DNA of 33,374 bases from a virus, in IMG/VR virus record IMGVR_UViG_3300035703_000286, positions 1 to 33,374 of that record. One strand, written 5' to 3'. Made by a program: the position numbers and the translations under genes. Below, piece after piece: positions 21,015-28,466 of this stretch. The notes under the pieces are model-generated. The model had not been told where the DNA came from, searched no databases, and saw only the letters and a list, made by a program, of their open reading frames with translations. The first letter of the stretch is position 1; each line of letters starts with the position of its first letter.

Positions 21015-21982
21015 AATATGGCTTCTTTTGCCATCTGTTCGATGGCATAGATGCCTTGAATTTTCCCCGTATAAAAGGATAGCAAATTATCTTGTTGCTT
21101 AAAAACGGGAGTGCGTTGAGCGCTAGCATTTTTGCATTTTGCTTTAATTGATACCACAAGGAATGCGTATTTAAAATAATCATGAAACTCGGACCAATAG
21201 CGCACCACATGATCCTCAATTAGCTGACGCTTTTCTTTCATTTGGCCGTAGTTTTTGCTGAAACAATTTGTTTCTTTTTGCTCAATAACGCCAAGCTTTA
21301 CGTGGCTTAGCGAGAACATCGAAGATCCGTATGGATAAATGGAAAACAGTTCGCCATCAATAAAGGTGAGCGCTCCGAATGGGGGCGTCTTAGTGGGACG
21401 ATAAACAAACATTGCCACTGCTTCAAAATAGTCCCCATCAAGAATTGGCAGCAGGGAATTGTTCGTGCAATCAATGACAAAATCATAATCTCGCTTCAAT
21501 AAGGTAAGTGAATTATCGTTAATCTCCTCCTGTTTCACGATGGGGGCCAATAGTTCATCAAAGTAATTGCCAGCGGCAGTTGGAGAAATATATTTCTCGA
21601 TAGTATGCAGAAGTAGTGAAGAATGATTAAGAAAACTTGCATCAGCTTCCACGTGTGGCCAATCTTTGAAAATAAGTCGAATGGTTTCTGCGTCTAGCAG
21701 GCTTTCATCTTCTGACACTGCATAGAAATTGTTTTGAATGCTCTCTGTTAGATGACCATAGTCAAGCATGAACCGCTCAAACGTATTTTTGCACAACATG
21801 CGCGTGGCATGATTCCTGGCATAGTGATAGCCGTAATGCAAACGGTTTTGATTGATCAATGACGCCTCAGAAATAAGTATTTCATTGCGCTCAAACAATG
21901 TCACATCAGCTTCGCCCATTAAGCGCGAAGCCAAATGGCATCCAGTCCACCCACCACCAACAATTGCAATTTTGAGCGCCAT
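21005..21982 (-). CDS. FAD-dependent oxidoreductase-like protein
   Basis: 325 aa, leftward. The N-terminus is a clear dinucleotide-binding fold: KIAIVGGGWTGCHLASRL, then a strand ending VTLFERNE whose Glu would hold the ribose. NQNRLHYGYHYARN follows, typical of DAO/UDP-galactopyranose mutase-like flavoproteins acting on sugars. The C-terminus has YTGKIQGIYAIEQM, similar to a closing FAD contact. The 3' end overlaps the converging rightward gene by 10 bases. With glycosyltransferases nearby, a sugar-modifying role is likely, but the reaction is unknown. Confidence 0.75.
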   Translation of the reverse strand: MALKIAIVGGGWTGCHLASRLMGEADVTLFERNEILISEASLINQNRLHYGYHYARNHATRMLCKNTFERFMLDYGHLTESIQNNFYAVSEDESLLDAETIRLIFKDWPHVEADASFLNHSSLLLHTIEKYISPTAAGNYFDELLAPIVKQEEINDNSLTLLKRDYDFVIDCTNNSLLPILDGDYFEAVAMFVYRPTKTPPFGALTFIDGELFSIYPYGSSMFSLSHVKLGVIEQKETNCFSKNYGQMKEKRQLIEDHVVRYWSEFHDYFKYAFLVVSIKAKCKNASAQRTPVFKQQDNLLSFYTGKIQGIYAIEQMAKEAIFQA

Positions 21983-22671
21983 TAAATATCAATGCAAAGC
22001 GTTGGCTGCACTCCTTGCCAGTTTGATTTGGCTTTAAACAGGTCCAACTGTGGAAAGTATTCTATGCGACGAGGCATGCCGGTTCCATAGACATCCGCAT
22101 GCCCTTGATAATTCCATTCATCGGCGCCATGCTTATCGGGGTGGTAAAGGCCAGTTGGCGAGTCCTGCAGCTTCCAGAGCATGTAGTCCTCATTAGGCAC
22201 TCCCCATTGCTTCCATGCTTGCAATGCCTGTGGAGAGCTGTCCATATTCTTAATCGCCGTGAGGCGATCTTTATGGCGCATGAGATAGTTCATGCTGTAA
22301 AGGCCGATGCTCATTGATGGCGTGTGCTTCATCGCCACTTTCTCAAAAGCTTCTGGCGGGTCGTAGACGAGGCTTTTAAATGCTGGCCCCGCAATGCATG
22401 TGTCATGAAGCAGGAACCAAAACGGGCTTGTGAGATTGTGTTCGACAATTTCAATGAGGGGCGTATATTCAAAAGAGTTTTGTGGCGTGCAGATCATTGG
22501 GACATCGCCATAGTGATCAATGCGCCAATCTTCTCGTCCACCATTGACAATCAAAATTTCGTTGGTGCCAATACCAGCGCGAGTTAGGGAAGGGATGATT
22601 GTCTTAAGCGTATGGGCGGCGAACTTATTACAGGTGCTAATGCAAAAACGCACAGAAGATGGTGGCAGCAT
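21982..22671 (-). CDS. Glycosyltransferase-like protein (GT-A type, tentative)
   Basis: 229 aa, leftward, immediately upstream of the oxidoreductase (one-base overlap). It opens with VRFCISTCNKFAAHTLKTIIPSL and EILIVNGGRED, the strand-helix-strand of GT-A enzymes, and has FWFLLHDTCIAGP, which could be the DxD-like site (HDT). NEDYMLWKLQDSPTGLYHPDKHG in the C-terminal half resembles acceptor-side regions. A classical DxD is not seen, so activity is uncertain. Confidence 0.55.
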   Translation of the reverse strand: MLPPSSVRFCISTCNKFAAHTLKTIIPSLTRAGIGTNEILIVNGGREDWRIDHYGDVPMICTPQNSFEYTPLIEIVEHNLTSPFWFLLHDTCIAGPAFKSLVYDPPEAFEKVAMKHTPSMSIGLYSMNYLMRHKDRLTAIKNMDSSPQALQAWKQWGVPNEDYMLWKLQDSPTGLYHPDKHGADEWNYQGHADVYGTGMPRRIEYFPQLDLFKAKSNWQGVQPTLCIDI

Positions 22672-22733
22672 GATTTTCCCCGTGTGCCGTCAGTATAGAA
22701 GCTGTTTATGATGACGAAGATTTATAGGCAGTT
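22672..22733. promoter_or_regulatory. Divergent intergenic region in the sugar cassette
   Basis: 62 bases between the leftward glycosyltransferase-like gene and the rightward GT4 gene. It must serve both directions. No clear promoter can be named. Confidence 0.3.
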
Positions 22734-23957
22734 ATGGCACGTATTCTTTACTGCGGTGACACTGGAGTGCAAACGGGGTTTGGAAGAGTGGCGGAATATC
22801 TCATTCCAGCTCTTGCCAAAGAGCATGAAGTGCATGCACTTGCAGTCAACTGGCACGGCGACCCCTCAGAAATGCAGCAGCATTGCAAAATGTGGCCTGC
22901 AATGGCGCATGGCCAAGATCCGTTTGGCTCTCATCGTATTTCGTCCGTTATTCAAGCCGTCAAGCCTGATCTGGTGTGGGTGACAAACGATATTTGGATT
23001 GCCATCAATTTATGGCAACAGGCGAAGCCGTTCAAGGAGAAGATGGGCTTCAAATGGTTTGTCTACACTCCCATTGATTCCTACGGTCTATTTCCGGAGC
23101 TGAAAGCTCAAATGGAAGAATGGGACGGTCTTGCCACTTATACGCAATTCGCCGAAAAAGAACTGCGCTTGATGGGCTACGACAAGCCCATTGATATTAT
23201 CGGCCATGGCACTGACTTCGAGAAATTCTTTCCGCTCGACAAGCAACAATGCAGGAAAGAGCTTGGCGTACCAGAAGACGTGTTTATTGTTTTTAATGGC
23301 AATCGCAATCAGCCTCGCAAGCGAATTGACCTCACACTGAAAGCATTCATCAAATTTGCCAAGGACAAAGACGATGCACGTCTATGGTTGAACATGGGCA
23401 GCAAAGATTTGGGATGGGAAGTCATTCCCTTGTTTAAGCGCATTGCTCGCGACGAAGGTTTCGATGCAACAAGTAAGCTCATCTTGACAAGCCCCCATTT
23501 CTCTGTGGATAATTGCCTGACCATTGAGCAGCTCAACAAGGTGTATAACGCTGCTGATATTGGCATCAACACTTGCATTGGTGAAGGGTGGGGCCTAGTT
23601 AATAGCGAGCATGGTTCCGTTGGCGTGGCTCAAGTTGTGCCTGATCATACAAGCTTGGCTGAAATCTTCGATGAAGTGCCTCGTATTCAATGCAACGCCT
23701 CTGAGACTGACCGCAATTATGGTCTTGAGCGTCTGCTTCCTGATCCTGAGAGTGCTGCAGAAATCTTGTCGTATTACTACGAAAACCGCGATGCCCTAAA
23801 GAAAGATGGGCAATGGTGCTACAAGCGTCTGCGCGAAGAGTCGTTCACTTGGCCTTATATTCAGCAACAGCTTCTTGACGTGGTAGAACGCACTCTTAAT
23901 GCAAAACCGCCCGCTCCTGAATTTAAAGGTTTTGGCACTCCCGCAAAAATTGTTTGA
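22734..23957 (+). CDS. Glycosyltransferase family 4-like (GT-B)
   Basis: 407 aa. N-terminal GTGRVAEYL-type loop (here QTGFGRVAEYLIPALA) for acceptor or phosphate contact; a middle switch FIVFNGNRNQPRKRIDL, the standard start of the donor domain; then EGWGLVNSEHGSVGVAQVV, the E-x7-E donor site (about residues 284-302). This is a retaining GT4 enzyme that moves a sugar from a nucleotide donor, probably onto a polysaccharide or glycolipid. Length is normal. Confidence 0.9.
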   Translation: MARILYCGDTGVQTGFGRVAEYLIPALAKEHEVHALAVNWHGDPSEMQQHCKMWPAMAHGQDPFGSHRISSVIQAVKPDLVWVTNDIWIAINLWQQAKPFKEKMGFKWFVYTPIDSYGLFPELKAQMEEWDGLATYTQFAEKELRLMGYDKPIDIIGHGTDFEKFFPLDKQQCRKELGVPEDVFIVFNGNRNQPRKRIDLTLKAFIKFAKDKDDARLWLNMGSKDLGWEVIPLFKRIARDEGFDATSKLILTSPHFSVDNCLTIEQLNKVYNAADIGINTCIGEGWGLVNSEHGSVGVAQVVPDHTSLAEIFDEVPRIQCNASETDRNYGLERLLPDPESAAEILSYYYENRDALKKDGQWCYKRLREESFTWPYIQQQLLDVVERTLNAKPPAPEFKGFGTPAKIV

Positions 23958-23959
23958 TC

Positions 23960-24676
23960 ATGCACATCTCTCAAATCTTTCTGTCTAACGATCCATCGGA
24001 AGAGCTTAGTCCTTTTCTGAAACATGCTACTGGCACCATTGATGCTTGTTTTCCTGAAGCAGAGCACAAGATTTATAGCAACGAGGAACTACGTTCTTTC
24101 ATCGCTGATAACTATGGGGAAGAAGTGGTCTGGGCGTATGACACGCTCAAGCCTTTCTCTTATAAAGCAGATCTCGGTCGATTCTGTTTATTGAATAAGC
24201 TTGGTGGCTGGTACTTTGATATCGGCGTGAGGGCGTTTAACGCCGTTGATCTCGGACCACGAATTAAGTTCTTGGCATTTCGTGATATTCAGCGCTTTAG
24301 CTATACGAGTTGGGCATGTGCCACGACAGTGCTTTATTCCCAGCCAAATAATCCTGCACTGCAAACCGCCATTGAAATGATCGTGGCAAATTGCATTGAA
24401 CAGTACTATGGCATCACTCCATTGTGCCCCACTGGTCCCACGCTGCTTGGGAAAGCTTTGGCAGCAAATGGCAGTCAAGCCGATTTTATCTATGGCGACT
24501 ACCTTGAGCTAACGCCTACACACGGCCAAAAGAATAGGGCCTTTGTGCTCCCCGATGGCACGATCATGGCGTGGAGTAAGCCTGCTGGTGGCGGCGACTT
24601 GACTGGGCTTGGCGCTAAGGGCGTCAACAATTACAATGAGCTGTGGCAGGCCCGCAAGGTGTATAGCGATGGTTGA
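23960..24676 (+). CDS. GT32-type glycosyltransferase (DxD sugar-binding family)
   Basis: 238 aa from ATG 23960 (TTG 23954 is in frame). It has the family pattern YKADLGRFCLLNKLGGWYFDIGV: the A-D-x-x-R helix followed by GGxYxD. The last Asp pairs with another acidic residue in most members; here FDIGV replaces DxD, leaving one Asp. A CPTGPTLLGKAL segment near residue 155 corresponds to the GP loop of the family. Such enzymes act in capsule or O-antigen synthesis. The TGA overlaps the next ATG by eight bases. Confidence 0.8.
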   Translation: MHISQIFLSNDPSEELSPFLKHATGTIDACFPEAEHKIYSNEELRSFIADNYGEEVVWAYDTLKPFSYKADLGRFCLLNKLGGWYFDIGVRAFNAVDLGPRIKFLAFRDIQRFSYTSWACATTVLYSQPNNPALQTAIEMIVANCIEQYYGITPLCPTGPTLLGKALAANGSQADFIYGDYLELTPTHGQKNRAFVLPDGTIMAWSKPAGGGDLTGLGAKGVNNYNELWQARKVYSDG

Positions 24677-25379
24677 TAGCACCATTTATGCCGTGTGCAT
24701 TCCAGGCGAGAAGGTGCGGTACACGGCAAAGTCTCGCATTGTTCCCATCATGGGAGGAAGCTATGCGCTGAGCAAGGAAGAGCGCGAAAGTCTTCGTGCT
24801 GAAGGCTACGTTTTTGATGATGAAAATGCTGCGCTTTCTCCCTTCAACAATCGCTGGGGAGAACTTTCTTGCGTGCATTGGATGATTAACAATGCAAAAG
24901 AGCCCAATCTTGGTAATGCGCAGTATCGACGTAATTGGTTAGAGCCAGAAGAAGAATGGTATTGTCCAGAAACTTTGTACGTACCAGAACCGGCTCAGTT
25001 TTCTTGCACGCTTGAGCAACAGTTCTATGGTGGTCATTCTGCCTTTAATGCGCCAGTAATCACTCGCAAATTAGCAGACGAGGGTAAATGGATTTTTACG
25101 CGCGAGGAAATTGATAAAATTTGGGCGCAATCTTCCTTTATTGGCTGCAATATGGCACGCGGACCCAGGCAGTCTTATTTACGCTTGATGACAACATTGT
25201 TTGCTGGACTTGTCCCAATTTGGCGTGAAAACAAAGAGCATTTTCTTTCCATTGAAGGCTACGACAAGCGTGCAATTGCTTTCATTGCTGAACGCTTGAT
25301 TACTGGTATGGTCCTATGTAGGGATAGAATTTTACCGGGCGTAAAAATTGCTACGGCTCCGATAGGATTTATTAATTAA
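24669..25379 (+). CDS. DUF4422-like capsule glycosyltransferase, tentative
   Basis: 236 aa from ATG 24669; the frame is open further upstream but overlaps the GT32 gene. Features that recall DUF4422 are a central ELSCVHWMINNAKEPNLGNAQYRRNW segment split by turns, FSCTLEQQFYGGHSAFN, and CNMARGPRQSYLRLM. Members are glycosyltransferase-like enzymes in surface polysaccharide clusters. It is the last gene of the cassette before head genes resume. Confidence 0.55.
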   Translation: MVDSTIYAVCIPGEKVRYTAKSRIVPIMGGSYALSKEERESLRAEGYVFDDENAALSPFNNRWGELSCVHWMINNAKEPNLGNAQYRRNWLEPEEEWYCPETLYVPEPAQFSCTLEQQFYGGHSAFNAPVITRKLADEGKWIFTREEIDKIWAQSSFIGCNMARGPRQSYLRLMTTLFAGLVPIWRENKEHFLSIEGYDKRAIAFIAERLITGMVLCRDRILPGVKIATAPIGFIN

Positions 25380-25397
25380 TTGCGCTTACTTTGGACC

Positions 25398-25658
25398 ATG
25401 ACTACGAAAGAAAAGCAAGCAAAAGTTGCGCGTGTCTTGCGCGAATTCAAGGCTGGTACGCTTAAAAGCAGCAGTGGCGAAAAAATTAAAGACAGAAAGC
25501 GTGCAATTGCCATTGCTCTTTCGGAAGCTGGCATGAGCCGTCAAGGGAAGAGTGACGCCTACTGGGATAATTATTTTATGACTCTCATTGGAGAAGAGGA
25601 GAAAGAAGGGGAAGAGGAGGAAGAAATGGAGGACGGCTCTTGTGGAAAAAAGCGCTGA
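25398..25658 (+). CDS. DUF6496-like basic/acidic protein, zero-frame product
   Basis: 86 aa from ATG 25398. The core KQAKVARVLREFKAGTLKSSSG, DRKRAIAIALSEAGMS is the DUF6496 pattern seen in phages and bacteria (function unknown, possibly DNA-binding). It continues with an acidic stretch (EEKEGEEEEEMEDG). It ends by TGA at 25656-25658, four bases past an A AAA AAG heptamer that could send some ribosomes into the next frame. If so, a 202-aa fusion with the following ORF is also made. Confidence 0.75.
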   Translation: MTTKEKQAKVARVLREFKAGTLKSSSGEKIKDRKRAIAIALSEAGMSRQGKSDAYWDNYFMTLIGEEEKEGEEEEEMEDGSCGKKR

Positions 25659-25685
25659 GGGGCGATGCTGAAAGCTTTGCCCCTC
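25628..25685 (+). promoter_or_regulatory. Candidate programmed -1 frameshift signal
   Basis: Three parts in order: GGAGGA (25628-25633), heptamer A AAA AAG in the zero frame (25646-25652, codons GGA AAA AAG), and a perfect 7-bp stem GAGGGGC (25657-25663)/GCCCCTC (25679-25685) four bases on. This layout matches the Escherichia coli dnaX frameshift signal. The next ORF is exactly in the -1 frame and has no good start of its own. Confidence 0.6.
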
Positions 25686-26005
25686 CTGCCGCTGTGCGAT
25701 CTGCTGCCCGTCGTGGCCTAGAGCTACGCAAGAAACATGGGAAAGGAGGTTTGACGACGCAAGAAGCGGGCAAGCAGGGCATTGGCAGTGGCGTTGCTCG
25801 TGCAGGCGATTTAGCTGGTGGCAGCAAGATTAGCTTTGCCACGATCAAACGCATGTCTGCATTTTTCTCTCGTCACGAAAAGAATAAGAGTGGCGGCGAA
25901 GATGATGCTGGTTACATTGCTTGGCTTCTATGGGGCGGCGACGCTGGTAGGGCATGGGCCAATCGCATTATTAAGATGGTGGAAAGTCGCAAGAAAGACT
26001 CATGA
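25640..26005 (+). CDS. Conserved cyanophage head-region protein, probably read by -1 frameshift
   Basis: The frame opens upstream and has only TTG 25640 as a possible early start. The sequence FAPPAAVRSAARRGLELRKK, TTQEAGKQGIGSGVARAGDLAGG, TIKRMSAFFSRHEKN and AWLLWGGDAGRAW forms a compact domain that I recall as common in cyanophages beside portal or protease genes; function unknown. The conserved part begins a few codons after the slippery site, so a frameshift fusion with the DUF6496-like gene explains both the missing start and the frame. Alternatively a TTG start gives 121 aa. It overlaps the next gene by ATGA. Confidence 0.65.
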   Translation: MWKKALRGDAESFAPPAAVRSAARRGLELRKKHGKGGLTTQEAGKQGIGSGVARAGDLAGGSKISFATIKRMSAFFSRHEKNKSGGEDDAGYIAWLLWGGDAGRAWANRIIKMVESRKKDS

Positions 26006-26313
26006 GCGAATACGTACGCGTCATTGAGGAAGAAGATGAAGGTATTGGCGTGATGAAGGCTCTGGCCATTTTGTCGGCGCACGAACATCGCAATACTTCC
26101 CTCTGGCGACTTGTTGAGCAGCAGCATTTCAAGAATGGCCGTTTAGAGGAAACGCATATTTTCGTGGAGAATCACTACGAAAAGCCAGACGAGCATTTTA
26201 CGCCCATCAAAATGCTTGTCTTCGAGGCTGAAGCCATTGCGAAATCCTACGTGATGAGCGGCATTGAAGACCAGCTTCTCGACTTGCAGGACGATGATGA
26301 CGATGAGGATTGA
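26002..26313 (+). CDS. Hypothetical acidic protein, 103 aa
   Basis: ATG 26002 in an ATGA overlap. A helical middle (MKALAILSAHEHRNTSLWRLVEQQHF), then ETHIFVENHYEKPDEHF and a helix EAEAIAKSYVMSGIEDQLLDL ending in an Asp/Glu tail. No family is recognised. Its place in the head module suggests a small assembly or internal protein, by position only. Confidence 0.55.
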   Translation: MSEYVRVIEEEDEGIGVMKALAILSAHEHRNTSLWRLVEQQHFKNGRLEETHIFVENHYEKPDEHFTPIKMLVFEAEAIAKSYVMSGIEDQLLDLQDDDDDED

Positions 26314-26350
26314 TTATTTGTTTTCCTGATAAATGCCTGTTATCAAGAAT
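26314..26350. terminator. Weak bidirectional hairpin between converging genes
   Basis: CTGATAA-ATGCCTG-TTATCAA (26326-26346) lies between the converging ends of the acidic-protein gene and the XRE gene. The stem is A+T-rich with T-rich flanks (TTATTTGTTTT), so it may terminate both. Confidence 0.45.
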
Positions 26351-26626
26351 TCAACTAATCTTCGCAATGAACGATGGGTAGCCCATTAACCACAGCACAC
26401 TGATTCCATAGAGACCACTAAGTGTGCGAATTTGCACGCAATCTGGCGGAGCAGTTCCTTTTTCAATGCGGCAATAGGAACTTTGGCTAATGTGCAGCTC
26501 TTTTGCCACGTCATGTTGAGTGAGCCCGGCATTAAGTCGGGCCTCCTTAATACGGCTTGCAATAAGAATACGTGCTTCCTGGTGGGGAAGTTTAAGAGCG
26601 TCTGTCGTGCTACGTGCCAAGAACAT
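26351..26626 (-). CDS. XRE/Cro-C1-type helix-turn-helix regulator
   Basis: 91 aa, leftward from ATG 26626 (a GTG at 26629 is also possible). A clear five-helix HTH_XRE domain: IASRIKEARLNAGLTQHDVAKELHIS split over two helices, then QSSYCRIEKGTAPPDCVQIRTLSGLYGISVLWLMG. It is a DNA-binding repressor-type protein placed divergently from the protease/scaffold gene, with direct repeats in between. It may control the head genes or itself. Such placement within a structural module is unusual. Confidence 0.85.
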   Translation of the reverse strand: MFLARSTTDALKLPHQEARILIASRIKEARLNAGLTQHDVAKELHISQSSYCRIEKGTAPPDCVQIRTLSGLYGISVLWLMGYPSFIAKIS

Positions 26627-26657
26627 CACAAGAATTTATTCCGTTTTGCATAAGCTC

Positions 26658-26690
26658 ATAAAGTATAACATTTGCTTCTTGATAAAGTAT
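26658..26690. promoter_or_regulatory. Pair of ATAAAGTAT direct repeats, candidate operator
   Basis: ATAAAGTAT at 26658-26666 and 26682-26690, 24 bases apart, in the 62-base divergent gap between the XRE gene and the protease gene. TATAAC at 26664-26669 could be a rightward -10 box. The second copy overlaps the protease gene's first ATG. A binding site for the XRE protein is a reasonable guess. Confidence 0.5.
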
Positions 26691-27888
26691 GAATATGAGC
26701 ACCATTTCCTGCCGATACGATTTCTCTCCTATCGAGAAATACGAACTCACGCCGGAAGGTTATCTTCGGGCATGGGCTTCTATCGCGCGCACTGGCATCC
26801 AACACTACACAGATAGTGATGGTTCCATTCGTCGCGAATATCGTCCTGAAACAGAAGTGGCGTCTCCCGATAGTCTTGCTTCGTTTGCGGGCAAGGCCAT
26901 CACTTCAGAGCATCCGCCTGTGCTTCTCGATTCCGAGAATACTAAAGACTATCAAGTGGGCTTTAGTGGCACTGAAGTGGTGTACGACAATGGTTTCGTC
27001 AAGGCAGTGATGACTATCACTGACGAAGACACCATCAAGCGCATCATGAAAGGCGATGCTCGTGAGGTAAGCGCGGGCTATAGGGTGAATTATGATCCTA
27101 CGCCTGGCGTTACAGAAAACGGCGAACATTACGATGGAGTCCAAAAGGAAATCATCGGCAATCACATCGCTGTTGTCCGCCGGGGCCGCGCAGGCCCGCA
27201 AGTGAAGCTCCATCTTGATCGCCAAGATGCTGCTGACCCATCTTTGATCTCTAACGGAGGAGACCATCTAATGACTGCCAAAGTCAATTTTGATGGCGCC
27301 GAGTTTGAAGTGACGGAGAGCGTTGCTCTTGCGATCACTAAAGAACGCGAAGACGCCAAGATGTCCTTCGAGGACATGAAGAAAAAGTACGACGAGCTGC
27401 AAGCCGCCGCTGATTCCATGAAGTCCGAAATGGATGCCATGGAAAAAGAAATGAAGGGCAAGTGCGATTCCGCTGAGGGTCGTGCTGATGCTCTGGCTGA
27501 GCAAATCGAAGAACTGAAGACCGAACTGGCTGCTGCTCAAGAAATCAACCTTGATTCCATGGTTGAAGAGCGTGTGGCTCTCATCGAGAAAGCCAAGCCT
27601 GTTCTCGATAGTGCCTATGCATTCGCCGGCAAAACTGCTCGCGAAGTGATGGTTGATTCCATCAAAGCAGTGCGTGGTGATGATCTTGATCTTTCTGAGA
27701 AGAGCGATGACTACGTGCAGGCAATGTTCGACACTCTCTCTGAGGGTCGTTCTGACTCTGCCACCACTGATGAGCTGCGTAAAGCCGTAGCTTCCATTGC
27801 TTCTCCTGTTTCTGCACCTTCGTCCTACATGGACATGCTGCAGAATGCTTGGAAGAAGCCCCTTTCCATCTCCAAGGAGGCTAAGTAA
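26689..27888 (+). CDS. Prohead protease-scaffold fusion (DUF2213 type)
   Basis: 399 aa (ATG 26689; ATG 26695 also possible). Residues about 1-185 match DUF2213 phage proteases: ITSEHPPVLLDSE with the catalytic-type His, GDAREVSAGYRV with the Ser, and NHIAVVRRGRAGP. Residues about 220-300 form a long coiled coil (EDMKKKYDELQAAADSMK, EMDAMEKEMKG, EQIEELKTELAAA) that would be the scaffold; the C-terminus is helical. The protein would guide capsid assembly and then cleave itself. A ribosome site for the next gene lies in its last codons (AAGGAGG). Confidence 0.85.
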   Translation: MNMSTISCRYDFSPIEKYELTPEGYLRAWASIARTGIQHYTDSDGSIRREYRPETEVASPDSLASFAGKAITSEHPPVLLDSENTKDYQVGFSGTEVVYDNGFVKAVMTITDEDTIKRIMKGDAREVSAGYRVNYDPTPGVTENGEHYDGVQKEIIGNHIAVVRRGRAGPQVKLHLDRQDAADPSLISNGGDHLMTAKVNFDGAEFEVTESVALAITKEREDAKMSFEDMKKKYDELQAAADSMKSEMDAMEKEMKGKCDSAEGRADALAEQIEELKTELAAAQEINLDSMVEERVALIEKAKPVLDSAYAFAGKTAREVMVDSIKAVRGDDLDLSEKSDDYVQAMFDTLSEGRSDSATTDELRKAVASIASPVSAPSSYMDMLQNAWKKPLSISKEAK

Positions 27889-27890
27889 TC

Positions 27891-28451
27891 ATGGCCGTAA
27901 CTTTCTCTGCTTCGGGCACTGCCTCCGCTGGTGGCGTGCAACAGAGCTACGCTCTGGAGCACACTGCACTGCTGGAAGGTCAACTGTCCGATATTCGCGA
28001 CAACACCATTGGCACCTACATCAACGAAACCGGCGCTGTGCTGCCTTTCGGTAATGTGGTTGTGTACAACACTGCTGGTACCGCTGCTAATTCTGCTGCT
28101 ACCATTTCTGGCGCTTCTGACACTGTTCAAGGCGTGAACGTTCTCACCTACGTTGACGAAACTGCTCTTGATTCCAATAGCCGTCCTGGCGTGAAGAATC
28201 AGCAAGTACTGAACGTTGCCAATGAAGGTGCAGTGGCTGTCTATGTGACTGGCGCTGTTACTCCCACTTCGCCTGTTCGCGTGCTGTATTCCGCTAGCGG
28301 CACTGGCAAGGCTGGTCAATTCTCGCATGCTTTTGCCTCTGGCAAAACTGTTCGCCTTGCAGGCGCTCGTTTCCTGACTTCGACTACTGGCAGCGGTCTT
28401 GCAATTCTGGAGCTGAATGGCCCCAGCTTTACTCTTTCCGCTGATTCTTGA
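27891..28451 (+). CDS. Capsid decoration/head structural protein
   Basis: 186 aa with AAGGAGG about 10 bases before ATG 27891, one of the strongest ribosome sites here, fitting a protein made in quantity. Rich in Ala, Gly, Ser, Thr and Val, low in charge, with a strand pattern throughout (GAVLPFGNVVVYNTAG, VKNQQVLNVANEGAVAVYV). Position between protease and major capsid is typical of decoration proteins or head fibres. The family is not recognised exactly. Confidence 0.65.
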   Translation: MAVTFSASGTASAGGVQQSYALEHTALLEGQLSDIRDNTIGTYINETGAVLPFGNVVVYNTAGTAANSAATISGASDTVQGVNVLTYVDETALDSNSRPGVKNQQVLNVANEGAVAVYVTGAVTPTSPVRVLYSASGTGKAGQFSHAFASGKTVRLAGARFLTSTTGSGLAILELNGPSFTLSADS

Positions 28452-28466
28452 TAGGAGGCCCTAACA

